64,000 nt of DNA. It comes from Exiguobacterium sp. KRL4. Lineage in GTDB: Bacteria; Bacillota; Bacilli; Exiguobacteriales; Exiguobacteriaceae. This document shows, in pieces, positions 51,491 through 60,160 of the stretch. The stretch lies in assembly GCF_001870785.1 (NCBI RefSeq), contig NZ_MOLV01000002.1, positions 1 to 64,000 of the forward strand. The letters run 5' to 3'. Position numbers and translations under genes: made by a program. The notes beneath the pieces were generated by a model that searched no databases, was not told the origin of the DNA, and worked only from the letters and a program-made list of their open reading frames with translations. Numbering within the stretch: position 1 is the stretch's first letter; each line of letters begins with the position of its first letter.

Positions 51491-52251
51491 TGGAACGTCT
51501 ACAAAAAATTATTGCCCAAGCTGGTGTCGCATCGCGACGTAAAGCAGAAGAACTGATTACAGAAGGTCGTGTCAAAGTCAACGGGAAAGTCATTACCGAA
51601 CTGGGTACGAAAGTCGGAGGCCGTGCGGAAGTGGAAGTGGACGGCGTCAAACTGGAACGGGAAGAACACGTCTACTACATGTTGTACAAACCAACAGGTG
51701 TCGTCTCGACGGTAGAAGATGACAAAGGACGTAAGACAGTCGTCGATTTGGTTCCGCCTGGACACCGTGTGTTCCCGGTCGGTCGTCTCGATTACAATAC
51801 AAGTGGTTTGTTACTGTTGACGAACGACGGTGAATTTTCAAACCTCTTGCTTCACCCGAAATACAAAGTCCCGAAACGCTATATCGTTAAAATTAAAGGG
51901 GTGCCGGATTATTATCATGTCAAAGGTCTTGAAAAAGGTGTCGTCTTACCGGACGGATTCAAGACAGGCAAGGCACGTGTCGAGATGCGTGACGTCGACA
52001 AGAAAAAGAATACAGCGATTTTAGAAATGGTCATCTATGAAGGTCATAACCGTCAAGTCCGGCAAATGGTTGAAACACTTGGAGCGGAAGTCATCAAGCT
52101 GAAACGTGAACAGTTTGGTTTCCTGACACTGGCTGGATTGACATCAGGCGACTGGCGTGAACTTTCAAAAAAAGAAGTCAATCAATTGCGTGAGCTGGCG
52201 GATCCAGTTGCTCCCCCTACGAAAAGACGTAAGAACACAAAAAAACGTTAA
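51490..52251 (+). CDS. rluB: 23S rRNA pseudouridine synthase B
   Basis: 253 residues. S4 domain (LQKIIAQAGVASRRKAEELI) then the RluB/RsuA catalytic core with the aspartate in PVGRLDYNTSGLLLLTNDGE and GHNRQVRQM. Modifies U2605 (E. coli numbering). Lysine-rich tail. The next B. subtilis neighbours resABC follow; no dacB, spmA or spmB lie between scpB and rluB. Confidence 0.95.
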   Translation: MERLQKIIAQAGVASRRKAEELITEGRVKVNGKVITELGTKVGGRAEVEVDGVKLEREEHVYYMLYKPTGVVSTVEDDKGRKTVVDLVPPGHRVFPVGRLDYNTSGLLLLTNDGEFSNLLLHPKYKVPKRYIVKIKGVPDYYHVKGLEKGVVLPDGFKTGKARVEMRDVDKKKNTAILEMVIYEGHNRQVRQMVETLGAEVIKLKREQFGFLTLAGLTSGDWRELSKKEVNQLRELADPVAPPTKRRKNTKKR

Positions 52252-52267
52252 TTTGTAAAGCGAGAAG

Positions 52268-52285
52268 CTCAGCCTACGGGTTGAG
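52268..52285 (+). terminator. Terminator after rluB
   Basis: CTCAGCC-TAC-GGGTTGAG (one G-T pair), followed by TTTTCTTTG. Confidence 0.65.
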
Positions 52286-52377
52286 TTTTCTTTGTTTGTG
52301 ACAAAACGATTAACGTATTTCACATTCTGTCAACAATTAAGCGATTTCAAGTACAATATGGGTGGAGGCGGTGCAAC

Positions 52378-52968
52378 ATGAAAAAAACGAATCAAAACCC
52401 GGATGAGCGGCTAGCAGCCGCAAAGCAAAAGAAGAAAAAACGTTCATTTTGGCGGTTAATGATCATGACGATGGTATTATTCGCCGGTGCGGTCGTCATC
52501 ATGCAGTTTGTGGACCAGGCGACACGCGATAAGGACGGACGAGTCCTTGCCGGAGATGATGCGCCAGGATTTGCGCTTGTTGATCTGTATGGGGAAAAAC
52601 AACATACGATGGATGAGTACAAAGGAAAAGGACTGTTGCTTAATTTTTGGGGTACGTTCTGTGAACCATGTAAAAAAGAGATGCCATTGATTAATGACAA
52701 TTATGACATGATGCAAAAAGCAGGCGTCAATTTTGCTGCGGTCAATGTCGGTGAAACACCGGTCCGTGTGTCAAGTTTCATCAAAGAGATTGGCGGGACG
52801 GAGTATCCGATTTTGATGGATACGAACAGTTCGGTCGAAAAAGCGTACGGCATCTACAACTTACCGGTGACGTTCATCATTAATAAAGAAGGTAAAGTCG
52901 TCGAGAAGTATGAAGGTGAAATCGATCAGGCAAAACTGGAGGAAATGATTAAAAAAGCAAACGAGTAA
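52378..52968 (+). CDS. resA: Cytochrome c biogenesis thiol-disulfide oxidoreductase ResA
   Basis: 196 residues. Membrane anchor at about 23-42, then a thioredoxin fold with C95-E-P-C98 (FWGTFCEPCKKEM). Reduces the haem-binding CXXCH of apocytochrome c outside the membrane. Probable sigma-A-like -10 TACAAT about 27 bp before the start codon. Leads the resABC group. Confidence 0.95.
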   Translation: MKKTNQNPDERLAAAKQKKKKRSFWRLMIMTMVLFAGAVVIMQFVDQATRDKDGRVLAGDDAPGFALVDLYGEKQHTMDEYKGKGLLLNFWGTFCEPCKKEMPLINDNYDMMQKAGVNFAAVNVGETPVRVSSFIKEIGGTEYPILMDTNSSVEKAYGIYNLPVTFIINKEGKVVEKYEGEIDQAKLEEMIKKANE

Positions 52969-52986
52969 CGCATCGAGGGGGAATTT

Positions 52987-54531
52987 ATGATGCAGCAGGA
53001 ATATAAGCAACTGGATATGCGTTATGAGGAAGCCGAGCTTCGTTCGAAACGGAAAAATCAGTCATGGATTGACCGGACATGGACGTTCTTTTCATCCGTC
53101 AAGGTCGGGCTTTGGCTGATCGGCTTAATCATCATCGCAAGTGGGGTCGGAACGATCTTCCCGCAAGAGATGTACATTCCACAAGCGATCCCACCGGAAG
53201 AATTTTACGGTAAAGAATACGGCACGGCCGGTGATATGTATTATGCGTTAGGGTTCCACAATTTATTCGAATCCTGGTGGTACATTGGACTGATTACGTT
53301 ATTGTTACTTTCAATCATCATCGTGTCGATCGACCGTTTCTTCCCGCTTTATCGCGCGTTGAAGAAACAACCGGTCATCCAGTCCGACCGTTTTATGGGC
53401 GGTCAGCGATTTGGCGCTGAAGCGACTGGGACGGTAAACCAGATTGATGCCATCGAACCGTTATTAAAGAAAAAAGGCTACAAGATTCGTCGGCAAGACG
53501 GAGCCCTCTTGGCAGAAAAACAACGATTCGGTCGTTGGGGTCCATACATCAACCATATTGGATTGGTCCTGTTTTTTGGTGGCGCGATGTTACGGATCGT
53601 TCCTGGCATGCATGAAGATGAGCTGCTCTGGATTCGTGAAGGGGAGACGTTGCCGATCGAGGCGACGGATAACGAATACTACCTCGAGAACAATGCCTTT
53701 AACATCGAATTCTACGATCCGGCAAAAGAGGATGAGAAATTCAGTGAAGCCTTAAAACGAGCCGGCGGAAGTGTTCCGAAAAATTACGATACGCAGATGA
53801 CGCTCTATGAAAAAGTCGGCATGTCGGACGATTTTAAACCGAAGCTTGAAAAAGTAAAATCGGGTGAAACGGCCGTCAACCAACCATTTGAATTTGGGAA
53901 TTATCAAGTCTTCCAAGAACAATATGCGGCAGACCCGGAATTCAAGACGATGTCCTTTAACATCGAAAATCAAAAAACGGGCAAAGTTGTCGATACGATC
54001 AAAGTCGATTTACGAAACCCGCAAGAAACATACCCATTAAAAGATGGATACGAAGTGGAACTAAAAGACTTCTTACCGGACTTTGTCGTCAAAGACGGAA
54101 AACCGACGACGAACTCATCCCGTCCCGTCAATCCGGCATTTGTCTTTACGATTAAATCGCCAGAACATCCAAAAGGCGAACGCAGTCTGATCGGCATCAA
54201 ACTCAATGTCGGGGGTGATGAAAATCAGTACAAGATGGGCTTTGCCGGAACGGAACTCTCGAATATCTCAGGTGTCCGGATCAAAAAAGATTTGACGTTA
54301 CCTTTCTTGTTTGCAGGCGGCATGATTTTCATGTTTGGTCTGTTGCTTGGTATGTACTGGCCACACCGTAGAGTCTGGTTAAAAGAAACAAACGGGCAGA
54401 TCAACATTGCCGGATTTACGAACAAAAACGCACTTGGACTTCAAAAAGAAGTCAATCTCGCCTTGACTGAAGTGGGACTTCCGCAACTGGAAGACCGGCA
54501 GAAGTTGCGGGAAGAGGGGGAATCGAAATGA
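52987..54531 (+). CDS. resB: Cytochrome c biogenesis protein ResB
   Basis: 514 residues. Four membrane segments with a large extracytoplasmic loop; SWIDRTWTFFSSVKVGLWLIGLIIIASGVGTIFPQ and HIGLVLFFGGAMLR are the family marks. With ResC it forms the CcsBA system that transfers haem to apocytochrome. RBS AGGGGGA; overlaps resC by four bases. Confidence 0.9.
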   Translation: MMQQEYKQLDMRYEEAELRSKRKNQSWIDRTWTFFSSVKVGLWLIGLIIIASGVGTIFPQEMYIPQAIPPEEFYGKEYGTAGDMYYALGFHNLFESWWYIGLITLLLLSIIIVSIDRFFPLYRALKKQPVIQSDRFMGGQRFGAEATGTVNQIDAIEPLLKKKGYKIRRQDGALLAEKQRFGRWGPYINHIGLVLFFGGAMLRIVPGMHEDELLWIREGETLPIEATDNEYYLENNAFNIEFYDPAKEDEKFSEALKRAGGSVPKNYDTQMTLYEKVGMSDDFKPKLEKVKSGETAVNQPFEFGNYQVFQEQYAADPEFKTMSFNIENQKTGKVVDTIKVDLRNPQETYPLKDGYEVELKDFLPDFVVKDGKPTTNSSRPVNPAFVFTIKSPEHPKGERSLIGIKLNVGGDENQYKMGFAGTELSNISGVRIKKDLTLPFLFAGGMIFMFGLLLGMYWPHRRVWLKETNGQINIAGFTNKNALGLQKEVNLALTEVGLPQLEDRQKLREEGESK

Positions 54532-55694
54532 ATCTGCTTAGCTTGAGTAGCAACTTATTGCTCGCATCTTTTATCTTATATCTGATCAGTACCGGTTTCT
54601 TTGCCGTTGCGACGAGCGGTAAGAAGGGACCAACACGTTCCGGAAAGATCGCTTTTTCACTCGCAATTCTTGGGTTTGCTGCCCAACTGGGTTACTTCTT
54701 TACACGCTGGGCGGGAGCGGGTCACGTTCCGGTCTCGAACTTATATGAATATACGACATTCTTCGGCATGATGATGGTCCTTGGTTTCTTGATCGTCTAC
54801 GGGATTTATCGCAACAACGTCCTTGGACTTGTCGCGATGCCGGTAGCCTTACTCGTCATCGCCTATGCGTCGATGTTCCCGGACGAAGTGCAACCGCTGA
54901 TTCCAGCCTTACAAAGTGTCTGGCTCAAAATTCACGTCACGACGGCAGCACTCGGAGAAGGAATTCTTGCCGTCAGTTTTGCGACGGGCTTGTTGTATCT
55001 GATCCACGCGACGGACTTTAGTAAAGAATCGAAAACACGGACGTGGCTCGAAGTCGTCATGTTTTCACTTGCATGTGTCGTCGGTTATATCGTCGTTGGT
55101 CTATTGTTCAACGCACTTGGCACAAACTCGACGATTGAATACGTCGCGAAAAATGGTGCGACGATGCAACATGAGTACACGATGCCGGTCTTGACGGGTC
55201 CTGAAAACGGGAAAATCATCTCAGGTTCAGGTGCTGTCGCTGAGTTACCGAACTTCCTCAATGCCAATAAAGTCAATACGGTCTTATGGTCATTGATTGG
55301 TGGAGTAGTCTTGTACGCCTTACTCCGGTTCGTCATTTTACGGAAACGTCTCGCAGAAAGCTTAAAGCCGATTGCGCGCAAAATTGATCTTGAGACAGCG
55401 GATGAAATCAGTTACCGCGCGATTGCGATCGGATTACCGATTTTCATTCTTGGTGGTTTGATCTTCGCGATGATTTGGGCACAGATGGCATGGAGCCGTT
55501 ACTGGGGCTGGGATCCAAAAGAAGTATGGGCACTGATTACGATGCTCTTCTACGTCTTTTATCTGCACATGCGCATACAGCGTGGTTGGATTGGCAAAAA
55601 ATCAGCATGGTTATGTGTCGGCGGATTTGCGGTCATCATGTTTAACCTCGTCTTCGTCAATCTGGTTGTAGCCGGTCTTCACTCTTACGCATAA
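54528..55694 (+). CDS. resC: Cytochrome c biogenesis protein ResC (CcsA)
   Basis: 388 residues, eight or nine membrane segments. WAGAGHVPVSNLYEYTTFFG, LKIHVTTAALGEGILAVSF and the haem-handling WWD motif WSRYWGWDPKEVWALI are visible. Haem channel partner of ResB. Confidence 0.95.
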   Translation: MNLLSLSSNLLLASFILYLISTGFFAVATSGKKGPTRSGKIAFSLAILGFAAQLGYFFTRWAGAGHVPVSNLYEYTTFFGMMMVLGFLIVYGIYRNNVLGLVAMPVALLVIAYASMFPDEVQPLIPALQSVWLKIHVTTAALGEGILAVSFATGLLYLIHATDFSKESKTRTWLEVVMFSLACVVGYIVVGLLFNALGTNSTIEYVAKNGATMQHEYTMPVLTGPENGKIISGSGAVAELPNFLNANKVNTVLWSLIGGVVLYALLRFVILRKRLAESLKPIARKIDLETADEISYRAIAIGLPIFILGGLIFAMIWAQMAWSRYWGWDPKEVWALITMLFYVFYLHMRIQRGWIGKKSAWLCVGGFAVIMFNLVFVNLVVAGLHSYA

Positions 55695-55706
55695 TGGAGT
55701 GAGGAA

Positions 55707-55807
55707 GAAATAGTAGCATCATCCAGGATGGGTGACGGAAGAACATTTCCGTTTCTCATCCTTTTTGGCGGAGTCAATTGGAATTCCAAGGTCGAGGACG
55801 CTATTTC
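55707..55807 (+). terminator. Nested hairpins between resC and resD
   Basis: Inner stem GGATG...ACGGAA and TTCCGT...CATCC (55726-55761) followed by TTTTT; outer stem GAAATAG (55707-55713) and CTATTTC (55801-55807), followed by TTTTTG. Acts as a terminator, possibly an attenuator, between resABC and resDE. A -10-like TATACT lies at 55822-55827. Confidence 0.6.
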
Positions 55808-55880
55808 TTTTTGTTTCATAGTATACTAGAAGAGTAGTAGGATAGAGCTAGATAGATTAGTTTATGGGAGGAATCAACTG

Positions 55881-56597
55881 ATGTCAGAAGAAGCGCGTAT
55901 TTTAGTCGTCGATGACGAGGAACGGATTCGACGTTTATTAAAAATGTATCTCGAACGTGAGAATTTTACGATTGAAGAAGCGGATAACGGAGAAACAGCT
56001 CTCGAGATGGCGCTTGAGACGGAATATGATGTAATTCTACTTGATTTGATGATGCCGAAGCTTGATGGGATGCAGGTCTGTGAAGAACTACGGAAGACAA
56101 AAGCGACACCAATCGTCATGCTGACGGCAAAAGGGGAAGAGACGAACCGCGTCCACGGCTTTGAGATGGGGGCAGACGATTACATCGTCAAACCGTTCAG
56201 TCCACGCGAAGTCGTCTTACGGGTCAAGGCCATCTTGCGTCGTGCGAGTGCGACGAAGTTTTTACACACGGACGCGAAAACAAAAGATGTCATCGTCTTC
56301 CCACATTTGACGATCGACAATGATGCCCACCGTGTCACGGTCGAGTCCCAAGAAGTGAACTTGACACCAAAAGAGTACGAATTGCTGTATTTCCTTGCGA
56401 AACAGACGGATAAAGTCTTTTCACGCGAGCAATTGTTAAAAGAAGTTTGGAATTACGAGTTTTTCGGCGACTTACGGACAGTCGATACCCATGTCAAACG
56501 ATTACGTGAAAAATTGAACCGCCTGTCACCAAGCGCGGCTCAGATGATTACGACAGTTTGGGGCGTCGGCTATAAGTTCGAGAACCATCCTGCTTGA
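55881..56597 (+). CDS. resD: Response regulator ResD
   Basis: 238 residues, OmpR/PhoB family. Receiver with acidic pair D11/D12, phosphoacceptor D55 (VILLDLMMPKLDG) and K in YIVKPF; then the winged-helix DNA-binding domain (LTPKEYELLYFLAKQTDKVFSREQLL...VDTHVKRLREKL). Controls anaerobic and respiratory genes, including resA. Overlaps resE by four bases. Confidence 0.95.
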   Translation: MSEEARILVVDDEERIRRLLKMYLERENFTIEEADNGETALEMALETEYDVILLDLMMPKLDGMQVCEELRKTKATPIVMLTAKGEETNRVHGFEMGADDYIVKPFSPREVVLRVKAILRRASATKFLHTDAKTKDVIVFPHLTIDNDAHRVTVESQEVNLTPKEYELLYFLAKQTDKVFSREQLLKEVWNYEFFGDLRTVDTHVKRLREKLNRLSPSAAQMITTVWGVGYKFENHPA

Positions 56598-58327
56598 CGA
56601 TGAAATGGCTACAGAGTGTCGTCATCAAACTATGGGGAACGATTTTATTGCTCGTTTCCGTCGTCTTGATTGCCTTGACGATTTTGTTACTCGAATTCTT
56701 TAATTCGTTTCATATCGAACAAGAACGGGGCCATCTGGCGAAACTGGGTCAGCAGGTCGAAACCGTTTTTCAAGCCCACAGTGGTCTGGAGGAAGGTTCG
56801 GCGACCGCAATCGAGATTACCGATATCTACGGCGCGACATTGATTGCGACGACTACAGATGAGACGATCGAAACGAATATCTCGGAAGAGAAGGCAACGC
56901 GCATCATCAAGGAACTGGAACGGCAGAACTGGAAAGCTGTTGATGGTGAAGAAGGTGAGACGGCGATCGGGAACTATGAGACGTTTGACGGAAAAGCAGC
57001 ACTGGCTTACCGGGCCCCCTTCATCACCGAAAGTGGCAGCGGGACGATGTATCTGATTGAACAATTGACGAACATCGAACAGGCAAACGAAGGGGCGCGT
57101 CAAATCATTCAACTCTGTGTCTTGCTTGCCATCATCGGGACGACAGTTTTCGCCTTTTTCCTGTCGACGCGGATCACGGCACCTTTGCGGACGATTCGCC
57201 AAGCGGTCGTCGAAGCCGGCGAAGGGAAATTCGATCAGAGTCTGACGCAGCGTTCGCGTGACGAGATCGGTGATTTGGCGTTAGCCTTCAATGAAATGAG
57301 CAGTCAGCTCAATCAATATGTCACGGATCTCGATAAAGAGCGGCATTTGTTATCGTCGATCTTAAAGTGTATGGCGGACGGTGTCCTGACCTTCTCTGAC
57401 TCGGGCGAGTTGCTCGCGACCAACCCACCGGCAGAAGCATTCCTCGCGGGAGCACCGGTTCCGGATGAACTGATTGAACTGTTTCAGACGGTCATGCGTA
57501 AAGAAACGGAGATGACGGTTTCATTCGAACGGGAAGGTCGGTACTACATCATCATCGTCAGTCCGTTGCTTGAGCAGGAAGAACAGATCGGTGCCGTCGC
57601 CGTCTTACGTGACATGACGGAAGCGCAGCAGCTTGAGAAGATGCGCGCCGATTTCGTCGCAAACGTCAGTCATGAGTTACGGACACCCCTCGTCATGTTG
57701 CAAGGCTACTCAGAAGCAATCGTCGATGGAATGACGGAAAGTGACGAGGCGACAAAAGAGTTCGCCTCAATCATCTATGACGAATCGCAACGGCTGTCGC
57801 GTCTCGTCAACGACCTGCTTGACCTTGCCCGGATGGAAGCCGGGTATCAGGAACAACGGGTGGAATTAATCGAAGCCGTTCCATTTGCCGAACGAATGAT
57901 TAAAAAATTCAAGCAGATGGGTCTGGAAAAACGGATTTCCTTTGAAGTCGTCGGGCCGAATGTCCAATTTGAAGCCGATCCGGATCAAATGGATCAGGTG
58001 ATGACGAATTTACTTGGAAATGCGTTACGTTATACGGAAGATGGTCAAATCAAGATTGAAATCGTGGAAGATAGGGAAACTATATCTTTATCTGTAATTG
58101 ATTCGGGAGATGGGATTCCGGAAGAAGATGTCCCATTTGTGTTTGACCGTTTTTATAAAGCGGATAAAGCCCGGACGCGTGGGAAAACAGGGACCGGGAT
58201 CGGTCTTGCGATCGTCGCTAACGTCGTTCGGTCACACGATGGCGAAGTCCAAGTCGAAAGTGAACTTGGAAAAGGATCTGTATTCCGAATTCAATTACCA
58301 AAAAAACAAAGGAAGCGAACTTTATGA
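56594..58327 (+). CDS. resE: Sensor histidine kinase ResE
   Basis: 577 residues. Two membrane segments (about 8-32 and 170-190) flank an extracellular sensor; HAMP, PAS-like region, HisKA with H360 (ANVSHELRTPLVML) and HATPase (NLLGNALRYTEDG, DSGDGIP, GKTGTGIGLAIV). Partner of ResD. The final codons and stop form one arm and loop of a terminator hairpin. Confidence 0.95.
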   Translation: MTMKWLQSVVIKLWGTILLLVSVVLIALTILLLEFFNSFHIEQERGHLAKLGQQVETVFQAHSGLEEGSATAIEITDIYGATLIATTTDETIETNISEEKATRIIKELERQNWKAVDGEEGETAIGNYETFDGKAALAYRAPFITESGSGTMYLIEQLTNIEQANEGARQIIQLCVLLAIIGTTVFAFFLSTRITAPLRTIRQAVVEAGEGKFDQSLTQRSRDEIGDLALAFNEMSSQLNQYVTDLDKERHLLSSILKCMADGVLTFSDSGELLATNPPAEAFLAGAPVPDELIELFQTVMRKETEMTVSFEREGRYYIIIVSPLLEQEEQIGAVAVLRDMTEAQQLEKMRADFVANVSHELRTPLVMLQGYSEAIVDGMTESDEATKEFASIIYDESQRLSRLVNDLLDLARMEAGYQEQRVELIEAVPFAERMIKKFKQMGLEKRISFEVVGPNVQFEADPDQMDQVMTNLLGNALRYTEDGQIKIEIVEDRETISLSVIDSGDGIPEEDVPFVFDRFYKADKARTRGKTGTGIGLAIVANVVRSHDGEVQVESELGKGSVFRIQLPKKQRKRTL

Positions 58328-58339
58328 TTCGCTTCCTTT
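58308..58339 (+). terminator. Hairpin overlapping the resE stop codon
   Basis: AAAGGAAGCGAA (58308-58319) and TTCGCTTCCTTT (58328-58339) are perfect complements; the loop CTTTATGA contains the stop codon. No T run beyond the stem, so read-through into the next gene is likely. Confidence 0.65.
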
Positions 58340-58358
58340 CGCTATAGGAGTGAGTCGT

Positions 58359-58910
58359 TTGAAAATTTATACTAAATCAGGTGATGATGGAGATACATCC
58401 CTCGTCGGCGGACGGGTCAAAAAAAATGACGTCCGGATTACATTGATGGGAGAGCTCGACGAATTAAATAGTTTTGTCGGTCTAGCCCGGACGAAAGCAA
58501 CTTCGATTGAAGTGAAGGAGCAACTGACGGTCATCCAGCACGTCTTATTTGATTGTGGCAGTGACCTGATGTACGTCGAACAAAAACCATCTCGTCTCAG
58601 CGCGACGGCAACGGATGATCTTGAAAGTTGGATTGACAGCTTGACCGTATTGTCACCACCGCTCGATAAATTCATTTTACCCGGAGGAACGGAAGCAGCT
58701 GCTTGTCTCCACGTCGCACGGACGGTTTGTCGACGGGTCGAACGAGCGATGATTGACGTCGAACAGGCGCATCATCTGTTGCCGTTCATCAATCGGTTAA
58801 GTGATTTCTTCTTTACGGCAGCGCGGTATGAAAATGCCGTTAATCAAAAAGCAGACATCGAATACTTGCGGAGCGCACATGTATTCAAACGAAAGGGTGG
58901 AGAAGCATGA
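58359..58910 (+). CDS. Cob(I)alamin adenosyltransferase, PduO type
   Basis: 183 residues. The ATP-binding N-terminus KIYTKSGDDGDTSLVGGRVKK, LDELNSFVGLA, FILPGGTEAAACLHVARTVCRRVERAM and LPFINRLSDFFFTAARYEN define the PduO-type enzyme (trimer) that attaches the adenosyl group to B12. Start is the TTG at 58359 after TAGGAGTGA; longer in-frame upstream sequence lies inside resE and is a shadow. Overlaps the next gene by four bases. Confidence 0.9.
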   Translation: MKIYTKSGDDGDTSLVGGRVKKNDVRITLMGELDELNSFVGLARTKATSIEVKEQLTVIQHVLFDCGSDLMYVEQKPSRLSATATDDLESWIDSLTVLSPPLDKFILPGGTEAAACLHVARTVCRRVERAMIDVEQAHHLLPFINRLSDFFFTAARYENAVNQKADIEYLRSAHVFKRKGGEA

Positions 58911-60160
58911 GTCAGTCATTTCAAATCTGGAAAAAACAAGGGACGACGTTTCATCTCGTTCCAACCGAAAAATTCAAGACGACGACGGTCCTCGTCACGT
59001 TTTCCGCACCACTTGAAGAACAGACATTAACGAGCCGGGCATTGCTGCCTTATATCATGGAGAAATCGACAGCGGCCTATCCGTCGATGAAAGCCTTACG
59101 CGAACCACTCGAAACATTGTATGATGCCGGGTTATACGCAGATGCCTCGAAGTTTGGAGAAGAACATGTCATCTCCTTCCAACTTGATATCGTGCGCGGC
59201 GACCTCGTCCGTCACGAGACACTTCTTGAAGAAGCCCTTGATCTACTTGAACAGATGATCTTTTATCCCGACTTGACGGAAGGCGGTTTCCGCGAACAGT
59301 TCGTCAAACAAGAAAAACGGTTGCATGCGTTACGGATCAGTTCGTTGTATGACGATAAGATGCGCTTTGCGCAACAACGTCTACTTGAATTGATGGCGCC
59401 AGGAGAAGCCGTGTCCCTGCCGTCACTGGGGACGTTAGAAGCGCTTGAACAAATCACATCGTCTTCGTTACGCGATACATACCGCTCGATGGTCGAAGAA
59501 GACCGAATCGACGTTTTTGTCGTCGGACATGTCACGCAAGATGAGATGGAAGATGCCTTGTCGTTCTTACCATCACATGCTGAAAAGGTCAGCCATTACA
59601 TTCCGGCTCAAAAACAAGTCGCGGGTGTCAAGCGATCGTCTGAGACCCAACCGATCAAACAGGGGAAATTACACTTAGGCTACCGGGTCGCGGTTGATCC
59701 GACGTCAGTCGATTCGATTCGGATGCAAATCGTCAACGGTTTGTTTGGTGGATTCCCCCACTCGAAGCTGTTTATGAATGTCCGTGAAAAAGAGAGTCTG
59801 GCGTATTATGCGGCGTCGCGGTATGCGGCTCTGAACGGTGCCTTATATGTGTATGCTGGTGTCGAGACGAAACAGGCGGAGCGAGCAGAAACGATTATCG
59901 GCGAGCAATTGACGGATTTGAAAGCCGGAGTGTTCACGGATGAAGAGTTGACGCAAACAAAAGCGATGCTGATCAATGCACGTCGTCAGATTCTCGATCA
60001 GCCCGGCCAATTGATCGGTTGGTTAAATGGATCAAAAATGCGTGGACTGACACTGGAAGATGAGATTCATATCATTGAGACGGCGACTCGGGAAGATGTC
60101 GTCCGGTTGGCAGCGACAATCGAACTGGAAGCCGTTTATCTATTGCGAGGTGAAGAATAA
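58907..60160 (+). CDS. M16 peptidase-like protein, YmfF type
   Basis: 417 residues, the fold of an M16B (pitrilysin-type) peptidase but without the HXXEH zinc motif: the region reads LLPYIMEKSTAAYPS. Such proteins pair with an active partner, here the following gene. VNGLFGGFPHSKLFMNVREKESLAYYAASRYA is the conserved C-terminal block that fits the partner's active site. ATGA overlap with the adenosyltransferase gene. Confidence 0.85.
   Translation: MSQSFQIWKKQGTTFHLVPTEKFKTTTVLVTFSAPLEEQTLTSRALLPYIMEKSTAAYPSMKALREPLETLYDAGLYADASKFGEEHVISFQLDIVRGDLVRHETLLEEALDLLEQMIFYPDLTEGGFREQFVKQEKRLHALRISSLYDDKMRFAQQRLLELMAPGEAVSLPSLGTLEALEQITSSSLRDTYRSMVEEDRIDVFVVGHVTQDEMEDALSFLPSHAEKVSHYIPAQKQVAGVKRSSETQPIKQGKLHLGYRVAVDPTSVDSIRMQIVNGLFGGFPHSKLFMNVREKESLAYYAASRYAALNGALYVYAGVETKQAERAETIIGEQLTDLKAGVFTDEELTQTKAMLINARRQILDQPGQLIGWLNGSKMRGLTLEDEIHIIETATREDVVRLAATIELEAVYLLRGEE

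Noticed and set aside
52297-52324. Rex or FNR site before resA (TGTGA...TTTCACA)
   Set aside because: The arms are inverted, but the 28-bp span is much longer than the 14-18 bp of Rex or FNR/CRP sites.
58098-58358. Longer N-terminus for the cobalamin adenosyltransferase
   Set aside because: The in-frame stretch lies inside resE in another frame; the real start is TTG 58359 with a good ribosome binding site, and the protein then has the usual PduO length.
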